From the NCBI RefSeq assembly GCF_003946175.1, contig NZ_RHOK01000009.1, forward strand, positions 41,482 to 105,481: a stretch of 64,000 bases of DNA, read 5' to 3'. The notes beneath the pieces are model-generated. The model saw only the letters and a list, made by a program, of their open reading frames with translations. It did not search any database and had not been told where the DNA came from. Below are positions 15,811-23,818 of the stretch, in pieces. Position numbers and translations under genes: made by a program. Numbering within the stretch: position 1 is the stretch's first letter; each line of letters starts with the position of its first letter. The stretch is from Lacticaseibacillus suibinensis. GTDB lineage: Bacteria > Bacillota > Bacilli > Lactobacillales > Lactobacillaceae.

Positions 15811-18249
15811 TTAATGATGCAGTTTCTGTCGGCATAATAACCCCGCTGCGCCGAGCGCCAAAAAGGCAGCGGCGAGCAGGCCGGTCCACAAGTTAGCGCG
15901 GGCGCCAGCCTGCGGGTAAGTGATTTTCATGCTGTAACTGATTTCAGTGGTCGCCGTGCCATCTAGCGCGCCATTAGTATGGGTCGCCCCAGCTACCCCG
16001 CCGTTGTCGTCGGCTTGGAAGTTGGCCAGCACCGTTTTCAGCGACTGGCCGACTTGCGCCTGGGCCACCGTGCCGCCCACCGCGCTGGTGAGGTTAGCCG
16101 CGGTCACGGTGCTGCCGGGACTGATGACATAGCCAGCGACGATTTTGGCCGTGACGTCCTGAATGGTAGCCTTGGCAGTCCAAGCACCCAAGGCAATCAC
16201 GTCATCGCCACTATACGTGACAGTGCGCTCGAAGGCAATGGTCTGGGTCGCTTCAGCGCCAAGCGCAACGGCGGCTTGATCATCCGCGGCCAGCGCCGCA
16301 TCATCGACTGCTACCTTTACCGTTAAGTTCTTGTGGGTCATGGCGTAGTACGGGTCATTGAGGTCGTCAGGGACAATGGGTCCAACCTGCGCCGGCGTGT
16401 AGTTCACCGTGCGGGTAATCGCCAAATCGCCGCCCTGACTCAGCCAGTCAGCCAGCTGGTTCTCCGCTGTCAGTACTTGGTTAGGCTCCATCGCTGTTTC
16501 CGGCTTCTCGCCCACCTTGAGTTTCGTCACCTCACCGCGGTACTGGTCAGGCAAGTAGGCGTCGATTTGGGCCTGGGTCAGCGCTGCTACCGTCGGATTG
16601 GCCTTGGTGATGGTTTTGTGCGCATTCGCTTCGGCTTCACTCGTGGTCCAATCGGAATACTCGTAAGTGCCATCGAGGTGGGCCGTCACGTAGCGATACA
16701 ACTTGACCGTCGCCAGCGCTGGTGTCTGCTGGAAAGCCGCGCCATCTTTGAGGTAGTTCACCGCCTCAGTGGCTGTGGCCGTTAAGGGGAGACTATCCGG
16801 ATTGTCAACCGGGGTGTAAATAGGTACTTTTTTCAGTTCAACAATCCAGGTACCAGGACTACTTTGGAAAGTATAGTTGCTAGCATCTTCGGTATTGTCT
16901 GAAACGACTTCGTAACCAGTGAATTTGCTGGCGTTTTGGGCCATAAAGGTCGCGGTATCGACAAAGTTCAGCGGGTCATCCACATTACCGACGATGTCTT
17001 GCATGGCAATAACAGTCTTAGTGTCAACGTCTCGATAGCGGACCGTCGCGGTCATTTTGTCGGATAAGCGCTCGACGTACTCCAGATGAACAACGCCGCC
17101 AGTGGGCAGGCTGGTAACTGGCTTCGACATGTAGACCATACTGGAATCATATAGGTCTAAATTGGTCTTAAGCCCTTCCCCAACCAATGCAGTACCCTTG
17201 GTCTGGCCAGAAGTCTCGACTAACCCTGTATTTGCCCCGATATAGCCGGAGCGTGGTGTTTTAGTTGCGTACACCTCGGTCTTGGTAGGATCAACTGGGT
17301 CGCTGTACATAATCAAGCCGTTTGGTTGAAGCGTGAGTGCCTGATCTTCATCAAGTTTTTGTTTATCCCTTGTATCGGCAAGCAGTCCCGTAATATACGC
17401 GCCATCATACCCATCCGCAGTGACCTGCAATCGATCCAAGCTTGGCATCGTCCCCGTACCATATTGGGCCGCGTTGAAGACCGCGATATTCATCACAGTA
17501 CCTACGCGGATATTACTACGCGTCGCGCCTAAATTTTTGTAGAAGACGTTATGACTGATGGACCCCGTTATCGGATCAATTGTGGCAACGTCAGCAGCTT
17601 GCCAATCAGCGACTGTGATGACCTTCGCGAGTCGATGGCCGGATTGGTCTTGGTAAACCTTTACTTTATCGACCAAGTCATTGAATGTAGCCCCATTTGC
17701 CATGGTGGGTTCCAATCTTGTATAAGGAGCTGAGGCGATGCTGGTACCTTGATCCCGGGTTATTACCGATTGGGCGGCAGCCTCGTCCATCATGATAAAG
17801 TTGGAATCAACCCCAGTACCACTTGCATAGGCGTATTCTTTCCCGCTAATTTGAACCGTCCCGTTAACCAACGGTGCATAGAGTAAAGAGAGCTGATCCG
17901 TCTGGTTGAACTTGCCCCCCGCCCAGCTGGCACGATTGGACATCCCTGTAAGTGACGTATCCGCTCCGGTAATCGCGGTGGTATACGCTGCCGGATCTAA
18001 GGCATTCCCTGAGCGGAGGTTGACACTTTGCCAGGTCGGCTCCCCAAACAACAGATTCAAATCCGCCACTGTCGCAATCTCATCATCCGTCAGCTCTTCA
18101 ATATCGGTGAAACCGGCTTTGGTTGGCGGCGAGCCAGCGGCGATGACTGGGGCCAGCGGCGAGCCAACCAAGGCCACACACAGCGCCAGAATCGCCGCCG
18201 TTAACCACGGTCGTTTGCGCCTTTTTTTCATTAATTTTAGTTGCTTCAT
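15811..18249 (-). CDS. Large ancillary (tip-type) pilus protein with an unusual YPQAG sorting signal
   Basis: The product has 812 residues. The start at 18249 (MKQLKLMKKRRK) is preceded by GGAGAG. A signal peptide with a strongly basic start covers residues 1 to about 38. The middle carries MucBP-like segments, for example VRYRDVDTKTVIAMQDIVG near 410, and repeats starting with VxxxxxYTP. No von Willebrand A domain is seen. The C-terminus has hydrophobic residues and a short basic tail, but the sorting box is YPQAG (778-782) in place of LPxTG. By position and size it is the likely tip or adhesive pilin of this operon. The role is inferred from context. Confidence 0.75.
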   Translation of the reverse strand: MKQLKLMKKRRKRPWLTAAILALCVALVGSPLAPVIAAGSPPTKAGFTDIEELTDDEIATVADLNLLFGEPTWQSVNLRSGNALDPAAYTTAITGADTSLTGMSNRASWAGGKFNQTDQLSLLYAPLVNGTVQISGKEYAYASGTGVDSNFIMMDEAAAQSVITRDQGTSIASAPYTRLEPTMANGATFNDLVDKVKVYQDQSGHRLAKVITVADWQAADVATIDPITGSISHNVFYKNLGATRSNIRVGTVMNIAVFNAAQYGTGTMPSLDRLQVTADGYDGAYITGLLADTRDKQKLDEDQALTLQPNGLIMYSDPVDPTKTEVYATKTPRSGYIGANTGLVETSGQTKGTALVGEGLKTNLDLYDSSMVYMSKPVTSLPTGGVVHLEYVERLSDKMTATVRYRDVDTKTVIAMQDIVGNVDDPLNFVDTATFMAQNASKFTGYEVVSDNTEDASNYTFQSSPGTWIVELKKVPIYTPVDNPDSLPLTATATEAVNYLKDGAAFQQTPALATVKLYRYVTAHLDGTYEYSDWTTSEAEANAHKTITKANPTVAALTQAQIDAYLPDQYRGEVTKLKVGEKPETAMEPNQVLTAENQLADWLSQGGDLAITRTVNYTPAQVGPIVPDDLNDPYYAMTHKNLTVKVAVDDAALAADDQAAVALGAEATQTIAFERTVTYSGDDVIALGAWTAKATIQDVTAKIVAGYVISPGSTVTAANLTSAVGGTVAQAQVGQSLKTVLANFQADDNGGVAGATHTNGALDGTATTEISYSMKITYPQAGARANLWTGLLAAAFLALGAAGLLCRQKLHH

Positions 18250-18344
18250 TTTGCCTACTCTCCATTCGACCACATCAGCCGCAGCCAATGCTTGTGTAGC
18301 ACAATAGCCCTCACGCTAGGTGAGAGCTACTGCGATTCGGCATG

Positions 18345-19010
18345 CTAGCCGCGCCGAGCGCGAGCGAGCCGGCTAATGATCAGCAGGTAACTCCCACTTG
18401 CCAGAAGTAATACCGCAAGCAGCAACACCGGTGCTTGAACGTGCATGGCGCCCCCGGTGTGGGCGATTTTCTTGCCCACCGGCGTGCCCGCCGTCGTTAG
18501 GGTGTTACCTAGCGTCTTGGCCGGTTTTTGCGAGCCGCTGAAATCCAGATTCGATTTCGGGGCCACCGTGATCACTTGATCACTGCGCTGGACGGTGAAG
18601 GCCACCGGTGCGGCAGGATGCTTGATCACAGTGCTGGCCTGTTCAACGACGAGGTAACTAGCTCCAACCACCAACGCGGCCGTCGCGCGGCCGGCGTTAT
18701 CGGTAACCAGCTCAGCACTAAAAGTGGCTAGGCCAGTTGCTGCCCGGTAGGTTTTGGCATCGTCTGGATCAATGGCACCTTGGCCACTGGCGACGATGCG
18801 CGTCACCCAATAATGGGCGCCGGCGAGCGGTGCTGTTTGCTGCGTATTGCTGGTTGATTGTACGCTGATGCGTTTATCAATGACCAGCTGCGGACCACTG
18901 GCGGCGAGTACCGGCGTTGCTCTAAACCAGCCGCCGAGCATGATGGTCAAAAACAGTAACCATCCACAGGCAACGCTAAGCAACGCGCTATTTCGTTTGT
19001 GCTGGATCAT
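18345..19010 (-). CDS. Small (basal-type) pilin with an IAHTG sorting signal
   Basis: The product has 221 residues. The start at 19010 (MIQHKRNSALL) has AAGGTGG before it. A signal peptide ends near VLAAS (about 37). One Cna-B/SpaA-like beta-sandwich follows (about 40-150: AGHYWVTR-like start, then NAGRATAALVVGASYLVVEQ). The C-terminus has IAHTG (182-186), a hydrophobic stretch and the tail ARARRG, which is the form of a sortase signal although the first two residues are not LP. By analogy with three-pilin operons it could be the basal pilin that joins the pilus to the wall. Confidence 0.72.
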   Translation of the reverse strand: MIQHKRNSALLSVACGWLLFLTIMLGGWFRATPVLAASGPQLVIDKRISVQSTSNTQQTAPLAGAHYWVTRIVASGQGAIDPDDAKTYRAATGLATFSAELVTDNAGRATAALVVGASYLVVEQASTVIKHPAAPVAFTVQRSDQVITVAPKSNLDFSGSQKPAKTLGNTLTTAGTPVGKKIAHTGGAMHVQAPVLLLAVLLLASGSYLLIISRLARARRG

Positions 19011-19042
19011 GAGAACACCACCTTTCCGCTGATGGTGAACCA

Positions 19043-20683
19043 TTAGTCGTTCGCTTCACGCCGCTTGCGCAGGATCATGTAGGAGCCACTACCCAGCAGC
19101 GTAACTGAAGCAACGGCCAAAATCAGGATGCGGCCTTGCGCACCGGTCAGCGGCAGGTTTGGAATGGCGTTATCTGGGTCAGTCACGGTGACATCAGATT
19201 CGGTATCTTGCGTAGCCGTCACCTTGTGCAGCTTGCCATCAACGTCATAACCAACTGGCGCATCAGTTTCAATCAGGAAGTATTCTTTTTCGTGGCTCGT
19301 AGGATCAACCAGAAGACCGGTGAATTCCGCCTTCCCGTCTTCGCCGGTGGTCGCAACGAGATCGTCACCGTTAATGTCAGTTACCCAATCACCGCGGCTG
19401 CCATCATCGTTAACTTCGGCGAGTTTAAAGGTGGCATTCTTCAACGGGTTGTTTGCTTCGGTCACCTTGGTCACATCCACGTTACCCATGTAGACCGTTG
19501 GTTGGTTAGGGTCGTCTGGATCTGGATCGGTTGGAATGGTAGGGTCCTTCGGGTCGGTTGGGTCAACTGGGTCCTTTGGATCTGGCACCGTGGTTTCATG
19601 CCCTGGTTCATCAGTGGTGGTCCCAGTGTAGTAGGTATCAAATGTGTTTAAAATCTGCGCATCGTTGGTCTTGTTAACGATGGTTTCAATTTTGGCAACA
19701 ATTTGAGACCCGTCAGCGGCTTCACCTAATTTAATTAACCCCGCATCTGTCAATGCGAGCTGCAGCACTGTGTAATTGCCTTTGGTGACGCTAGTGTCGA
19801 TGGTGAAGTCGGTATCTTTTTCCAGCGCAATCGAGCTTGCGTTACCATCTTTGTCTGTGGTTTCAATGGCCATCGTGATTGTTTCTTCATTCAGCGTCAA
19901 CGACTTGGTGTCGATTGGATCAGAGAACACGAACTGCTTAGCGTACTTACCATCAGCGGATTTGGCATCGGCTGGCCGGTTAGCCGTCAGATCCCAGATG
20001 ACCTTGTCGCCAGCCTTCACTGAAGTGCTCTTTTCACCACCGGCAAACGTCTTGTTAGGATTCGTTGACAGGCTCGTTTCATCGACTTCGTTCTTTGGAT
20101 AAACGTCAACGGTGTACTTCAGTGTTGCACTGCCAGTGCCTTGATTAACGGTCATTGGCAAGTGAACGATGAATGGTGTGGCTTTGGTCTTAACGGCCGG
20201 GTTATCTAATTCTTTGACCAGATAGTAGCCATCAGCGTCGGTATTTGCGCCTGCAATAAACTTAGCGTTCCCATCAGCATCCGTCGTCAAAGTGTCAACT
20301 AAAGTCCCGCCTGTGTAGTCGTCCTTTTCCGCATCTGTCTTCTCTGCAAAAGCCTTAGCATCGGTAGAATTGCCAAGTTTGTAGATTTCGAACTGCACAC
20401 CGGCCATTGGCTTAAGATCAGCAACACTAGCAGCGTCAGCGTCAGTCCCGGTAGCAGTGGCTCCGGTGCCCATAGTGTTGTTTTCGGCCTTGTACTTGTG
20501 CAAATTCAGCACACGTTCGGTGGTATCATCCGAAACTGTGTCAGCGTTGACGACTGCCACCCGTGATTGGGCATCCCCCAGTTGAACGATGCTAGCAACG
20601 GTGCCAGAAGCGGTCAAGGCGCCCAGCGCCAGTCCGCAGACCCCAATCATGCGAATTAATTTACCTTGTTTGCTCTTGTTCAT
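19043..20683 (-). CDS. Major pilin (SpaA/FimA type)
   Basis: The product has 546 residues. Two ATGs stand in a row; the second (20683) is chosen because GGAGG is then 7 bases away. A signal peptide covers residues 1 to about 45. The pilin motif VDVYPKN is present with the likely cross-linking Lys K197. Isopeptide-forming Cna-B domains include an E-box ETDAPVGY with E472. A linker rich in Asp and Pro (DPxDP repeats) lies near 375-405, and LPLTG is at 510-514 with a membrane helix and RKRREAND tail. This is the only pilin of the operon with a regular LPxTG box. It is the first gene of the pilus operon, so it should be the best expressed. Confidence 0.9.
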   Translation of the reverse strand: MNKSKQGKLIRMIGVCGLALGALTASGTVASIVQLGDAQSRVAVVNADTVSDDTTERVLNLHKYKAENNTMGTGATATGTDADAASVADLKPMAGVQFEIYKLGNSTDAKAFAEKTDAEKDDYTGGTLVDTLTTDADGNAKFIAGANTDADGYYLVKELDNPAVKTKATPFIVHLPMTVNQGTGSATLKYTVDVYPKNEVDETSLSTNPNKTFAGGEKSTSVKAGDKVIWDLTANRPADAKSADGKYAKQFVFSDPIDTKSLTLNEETITMAIETTDKDGNASSIALEKDTDFTIDTSVTKGNYTVLQLALTDAGLIKLGEAADGSQIVAKIETIVNKTNDAQILNTFDTYYTGTTTDEPGHETTVPDPKDPVDPTDPKDPTIPTDPDPDDPNQPTVYMGNVDVTKVTEANNPLKNATFKLAEVNDDGSRGDWVTDINGDDLVATTGEDGKAEFTGLLVDPTSHEKEYFLIETDAPVGYDVDGKLHKVTATQDTESDVTVTDPDNAIPNLPLTGAQGRILILAVASVTLLGSGSYMILRKRREAND

Positions 20684-20843
20684 CATTAGTCCTCCAAAGT
20701 GAGATTCGGAGATCAGGCTAATGCTCACAAGTAACCTACACGAATGCATGTGATGTTCATCACCGTCAGTTGCTCACTCCCCCAAGAGTCCGGTGGGTTT
20801 GAATAAAACGTCACATGCTTAACTTGTTATCATTCTATAATCA

Positions 20844-20870
20844 ATTAACCCAAAATTGAGGGTCATTAAT
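20844..20870. promoter_or_regulatory. Inverted repeat between pilus operon and TetR gene (site 1)
   Basis: ATTAACCC (20844-20851) and GGGTCATTAAT (20860-20870) form an imperfect palindrome. It lies in the 308-bp divergent region and resembles site 2. TetR regulators often bind such sites next to their own gene. Confidence 0.5.
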
Positions 20871-20885
20871 CGGTGGTTGTTACAT

Positions 20886-20914
20886 ATGGGTCATTTGATG
20901 TAAAATTAACCCAT
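20886..20914. promoter_or_regulatory. Inverted repeat between pilus operon and TetR gene (site 2)
   Basis: ATGGGTCATTT (20886-20896) and AATTAACCCAT (20904-20914) form an inverted repeat built from the same half-site as site 1 (GGGTYAWT). The rest of 20684-20991 shows AT-rich sequence suited to two divergent promoters, but no clear -35/-10 pair. Confidence 0.5.
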
Positions 20915-20991
20915 AAATATTTATTTTAATTGATTATCAGTTTTTTATGTATTTTACCCGCAATGGTTGGGATAAAAAGGAGGCGTTTACG

Positions 20992-21576
20992 CTGACTAGT
21001 ACAAACCGTGATAAACCGGACTTGCGCGTACGCAAAACGCGGCGCGCCATCATACAGGCGCTGTTCTCCCTACTTAATAAAAAATCATTTGAGACAATTT
21101 CTGTACTCGATTTAGTAGCTCTTGCCGAAATCGGTCCCACCACGTTCTACCGGCATTACCAGGATAAATACGACCTCGCCCAAGCCGCCATTGATGACTG
21201 GCTGGCGCGCCTCAATCCGCTTTTAATTCATCGGCTGGCCAGCCAAGGTCTGCCCAAGGCGATTCAACATCAACCTGAAGTCGATCGCGGCCTGATTACC
21301 GAACTAGCGCTGCTGCGAAAAATTAATACCCCTGAAGTGAGTTTTAAAGCCAGCACCCTTGAGCAATTGGCCGCCCAGCTGCAAGCTGAACTCAAAGCCC
21401 GCCAGGTGTCCTTACGCTACCCGGGGCCAATCGCTCATCATTTTGCGGCGTTTATTTATAGTTTTCTCATGGTGGTGGCGGATGAAGGGCCTGATTATGA
21501 CGAGCGCTTGATTGAAAACCAATTCGATGAATTCAAACGGGTGTTTAATATTCTGAACAACCCCGATTGCGTCTAA
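20992..21576 (+). CDS. TetR/AcrR family regulator, divergent from the pilus operon
   Basis: The frame is open from an ATG at 20947 (209 codons), but that ATG has no ribosome binding site. A perfect AAGGAGG lies at 20977-20983, inside this frame, 8 bases before a CTG codon at 20992. The start is therefore given as the CTG (194 residues); ATG at 20947 is the alternative. Residues about 10-55 are the TetR helix-turn-helix (AIIQALFSLLNKKSFETISVLD, then GPTTFYRHYQDKYDLAQ). The C-terminal part is helical and unassigned. The divergent layout and the inverted repeats suggest it controls the pilus operon. Confidence 0.8.
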   Translation: MTSTNRDKPDLRVRKTRRAIIQALFSLLNKKSFETISVLDLVALAEIGPTTFYRHYQDKYDLAQAAIDDWLARLNPLLIHRLASQGLPKAIQHQPEVDRGLITELALLRKINTPEVSFKASTLEQLAAQLQAELKARQVSLRYPGPIAHHFAAFIYSFLMVVADEGPDYDERLIENQFDEFKRVFNILNNPDCV

Positions 21577-21668
21577 CTATTGACTGTAATCAAGTGCAGC
21601 AGCGCACTTATCGGTCGGCTTGTTCAAAATGCACAAGCCGTGCCGCCAACTCCATACCACTGCCAGCC

Positions 21669-21711
21669 GAAAAGCCGCGCCTTCATCTGCGAAGGCGTGG
21701 CTTTTGATTTT
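21669..21711 (+). terminator. Terminator after the TetR gene
   Basis: AAAAGCCGCGCCTTC pairs with GAAGGCGTGGCTTTT (one mismatch) and is followed by T-rich sequence. A second hairpin, CGGCTTGT with ACAAGCCG (21616-21640), lies just before it. Confidence 0.75.
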
Positions 21712-21726
21712 TTGCCCCGCCACTTA

Positions 21727-21742
21727 GGTTCCACGTGAAACA
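21727..21742. promoter_or_regulatory. parS (ParB binding site), 14 of 16 match
   Basis: GGTTCCACGTGAAACA matches TGTTTCACGTGAAACA except at positions 1 and 5. It is intergenic, about 27 kb left of dnaA. Confidence 0.75.
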
Positions 21743-21804
21743 ACCACATGGCACTGCTTGCGGTATAATAGAAACCACAAATTTGTCTTCGCGGAGGTTA
21801 CATC

Positions 21805-22455
21805 TTGGAGTTTTCCCTCAATCCCTTGATCGACGGCGGTCTCGTCGTCACAGAAATCACATTCAAAAATGCTGCGCACAGCGACCAGCTTTGGGCTGAA
21901 CGCCTCAACCCACTCATTGACCACATCGCCGCCACAGATACGTTAGCCACGTTAAATGCCAACCCGGCCATTCAAGCCACCAAAGCTGGCTACAAACATG
22001 TCGGTAAAGACCCGAGCCGCTACCGCCCAGCCAGCGACAGCTTGTGGCGCCGCGTCATTAAAGGCAAAGGCCTGTATCAGGTCAATAACCTAGTTGACCT
22101 CAATAATGACCTGTCGTTGCGCCTGCATTTACCGCTGGGGAGCTACGATCTCGACCAGCTGCATCCGCCGTTAAGCTACACGGTAGCGCCCGCTGGAGCA
22201 ACCTACCCTGGCATCGGCAAAGCGGCCATCGACCTGACCAACAGCCTGGTTTTAGCGGATCAAATTGGCTTCTTCGGCAGCCCCACCGCGGATTCCACGC
22301 GGGCGATGATTACGCCTGCCACCACGCATGCTTTAGTGGTGGTATACGCATTCGGCCCCTATGATGCGGCCAAGGTGCAAAGCATGGTCAAAACGGCTTG
22401 CCTGACTTATCTCACCGACTGCACCGTGCTTCAGCAGCAGGTCGTCACCGCATAA
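21805..22455 (+). CDS. B3/B4 (PheRS beta-like) tRNA-binding domain protein
   Basis: The product has 216 residues with a TTG start, 7 bases after GGAGG; a TATAAT box lies at 21763. The family resembles the B3/B4 domain of phenylalanyl-tRNA synthetase beta. Visible marks are KDPSRYRPASDSLWRR (about 72-87), NNLVDLNND and IGFFGSPTADSTRAMI (about 153-168). Free-standing B3/B4 proteins are thought to act on tRNA or on misacylated tRNA; the exact role is unknown. Confidence 0.8.
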   Translation: MEFSLNPLIDGGLVVTEITFKNAAHSDQLWAERLNPLIDHIAATDTLATLNANPAIQATKAGYKHVGKDPSRYRPASDSLWRRVIKGKGLYQVNNLVDLNNDLSLRLHLPLGSYDLDQLHPPLSYTVAPAGATYPGIGKAAIDLTNSLVLADQIGFFGSPTADSTRAMITPATTHALVVVYAFGPYDAAKVQSMVKTACLTYLTDCTVLQQQVVTA

Positions 22456-22512
22456 TCGCATTTTACCAACACAAGCGTATCATGAGGCAATATTCCTCAG
22501 GAGGTGAACCAC

Positions 22513-23751
22513 TTGGCTTTTTATCTCGTTACTGGCATTTTGCTCATTGCCTTAGCAGCGGTGCTTATCTTGCAATGGCGCCTCAAGCGCCAGATTGTGA
22601 ATGCCCAGCTGGAAACGCACAAGATGATGTTTCCAAGCCAAATCCGCAGCGCCCGCAAAACCTATGTCCGCGGCCTGCAGCGCCAAGCGCGCGGCGTGCG
22701 GGCGTGGCGCGGCGTCGCCATTGTTTTAAGCGTGCTGGCCGCCATTGGCTTGTTCATCGCCTTGAGCATCCACTACCAAGCAGCGCTGCCCATGACCGGC
22801 CTCGATGCGCTGACCCAATTGATGGCCTGGTTCATCGCCGGCGTGCAAAACTTCTTTCTGGTGCCGGCAATGCTGCTGGCGCTGGTTGCCATCGGCCTAG
22901 GGTTCTACCTAGCACACTGGCAGTACCACGCGTTGAAAACCGCCGATGATAACAGCCAAGGCGGGCCGCAGGACTTGTACTGGACGCCGCCTGCCTTGCT
23001 GAAACGCCAGTATCAGCTCAAACAGATCCTGCTCGGCCTGCTCGCCGCGTTGAGCGTATTTCTGCTGGTCAGCGGCGTGGCCGACTGGATTCCCACGCCG
23101 GCTGGCAATCTCGCCAAGGTCAAGGAAAGTACCACCATTAAACGCACCATCATTCCGGCCGAAAATAGCAGCACTGATGGTAGTAGCGCAACCAGTAGCG
23201 AACCCACCAGCAGCTCCAGTAGCGTTGCAGGGCAAAGCACCACAACCGAATATCCGATTGATGAGATGAAAAAAGCCGCGCTTGCCCCCGCCAGTGCCTT
23301 AACGGGCCTGACCGAGGCCGACCACGCCGCCTTGTTGTTCATGGAATATTGGACCCTTAATGGCTTAGACACCGCCACCATCGCCAAGTATACCCAGGAC
23401 AAAAACGTTTCTTACGCCTACCACACCGTCACTGGCGCGAATGGCAACCTGATCGTCTTCTCGCAAACCTACACGATCAACGGTGAAAAGACCCAGACCT
23501 ACATGTTTTATGGCTGGTTGAATGGCGAAGAAAGTCGGCTGTACAACATGTATGAAGCCAAAACCGCCATCACTTCACTGGCGCAGCAGTATGGCATTAC
23601 CGTCAGCGGCAATACCGTTAAACCGAAGAACGTGGCAATCCGCGACAGCGTGATGAACCTGAGGCAGCTAGTATCAGCATTTACCAGCTATCACGACTAC
23701 CAAACCGTGAAAAAAGGCCTCCAGCACGGCGCCGCTATTCCACTGCAGTAA
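22513..23751 (+). CDS. Membrane protein with extracellular Ser/Thr-rich linker, unknown function
   Basis: The product has 412 residues. The start is taken as TTG at 22513, 6 bases after AGGAGGTG; a GTG at 22504 overlaps the binding site itself. Four hydrophobic segments are seen (about 2-20, 70-90, 110-135, 170-190). A Ser/Thr-rich linker follows (about 205-240) and then a soluble domain of about 160 residues, probably outside the cell (MEYWTLNGLDTATIAKYTQD and later segments). No family is recognised. It ends against a convergent terminator. Confidence 0.7.
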   Translation: MAFYLVTGILLIALAAVLILQWRLKRQIVNAQLETHKMMFPSQIRSARKTYVRGLQRQARGVRAWRGVAIVLSVLAAIGLFIALSIHYQAALPMTGLDALTQLMAWFIAGVQNFFLVPAMLLALVAIGLGFYLAHWQYHALKTADDNSQGGPQDLYWTPPALLKRQYQLKQILLGLLAALSVFLLVSGVADWIPTPAGNLAKVKESTTIKRTIIPAENSSTDGSSATSSEPTSSSSSVAGQSTTTEYPIDEMKKAALAPASALTGLTEADHAALLFMEYWTLNGLDTATIAKYTQDKNVSYAYHTVTGANGNLIVFSQTYTINGEKTQTYMFYGWLNGEESRLYNMYEAKTAITSLAQQYGITVSGNTVKPKNVAIRDSVMNLRQLVSAFTSYHDYQTVKKGLQHGAAIPLQ

Positions 23752-23769
23752 GGGCTCATAGCCGTACAA

Positions 23770-23804
23770 AATAGCGCCCGCCATCATTGATGGTGAGCGC
23801 TATT
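23770..23804. terminator. Shared terminator between convergent genes
   Basis: AATAGCGC (23770-23777) and GCGCTATT (23797-23804) form a stem between the ends of the membrane protein gene (plus) and the GH3 gene (minus). T runs are short on both sides. Confidence 0.6.
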
Positions 23805-23818
23805 TGGATATCTATTGT

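Noticed and set aside
18289..18344. A hairpin CTCAC/GTGAG between two pilin genes as a terminator
   Set aside because: The stem is only 5 bp and no T run follows on the minus strand; the pilus genes are probably read as one transcript.
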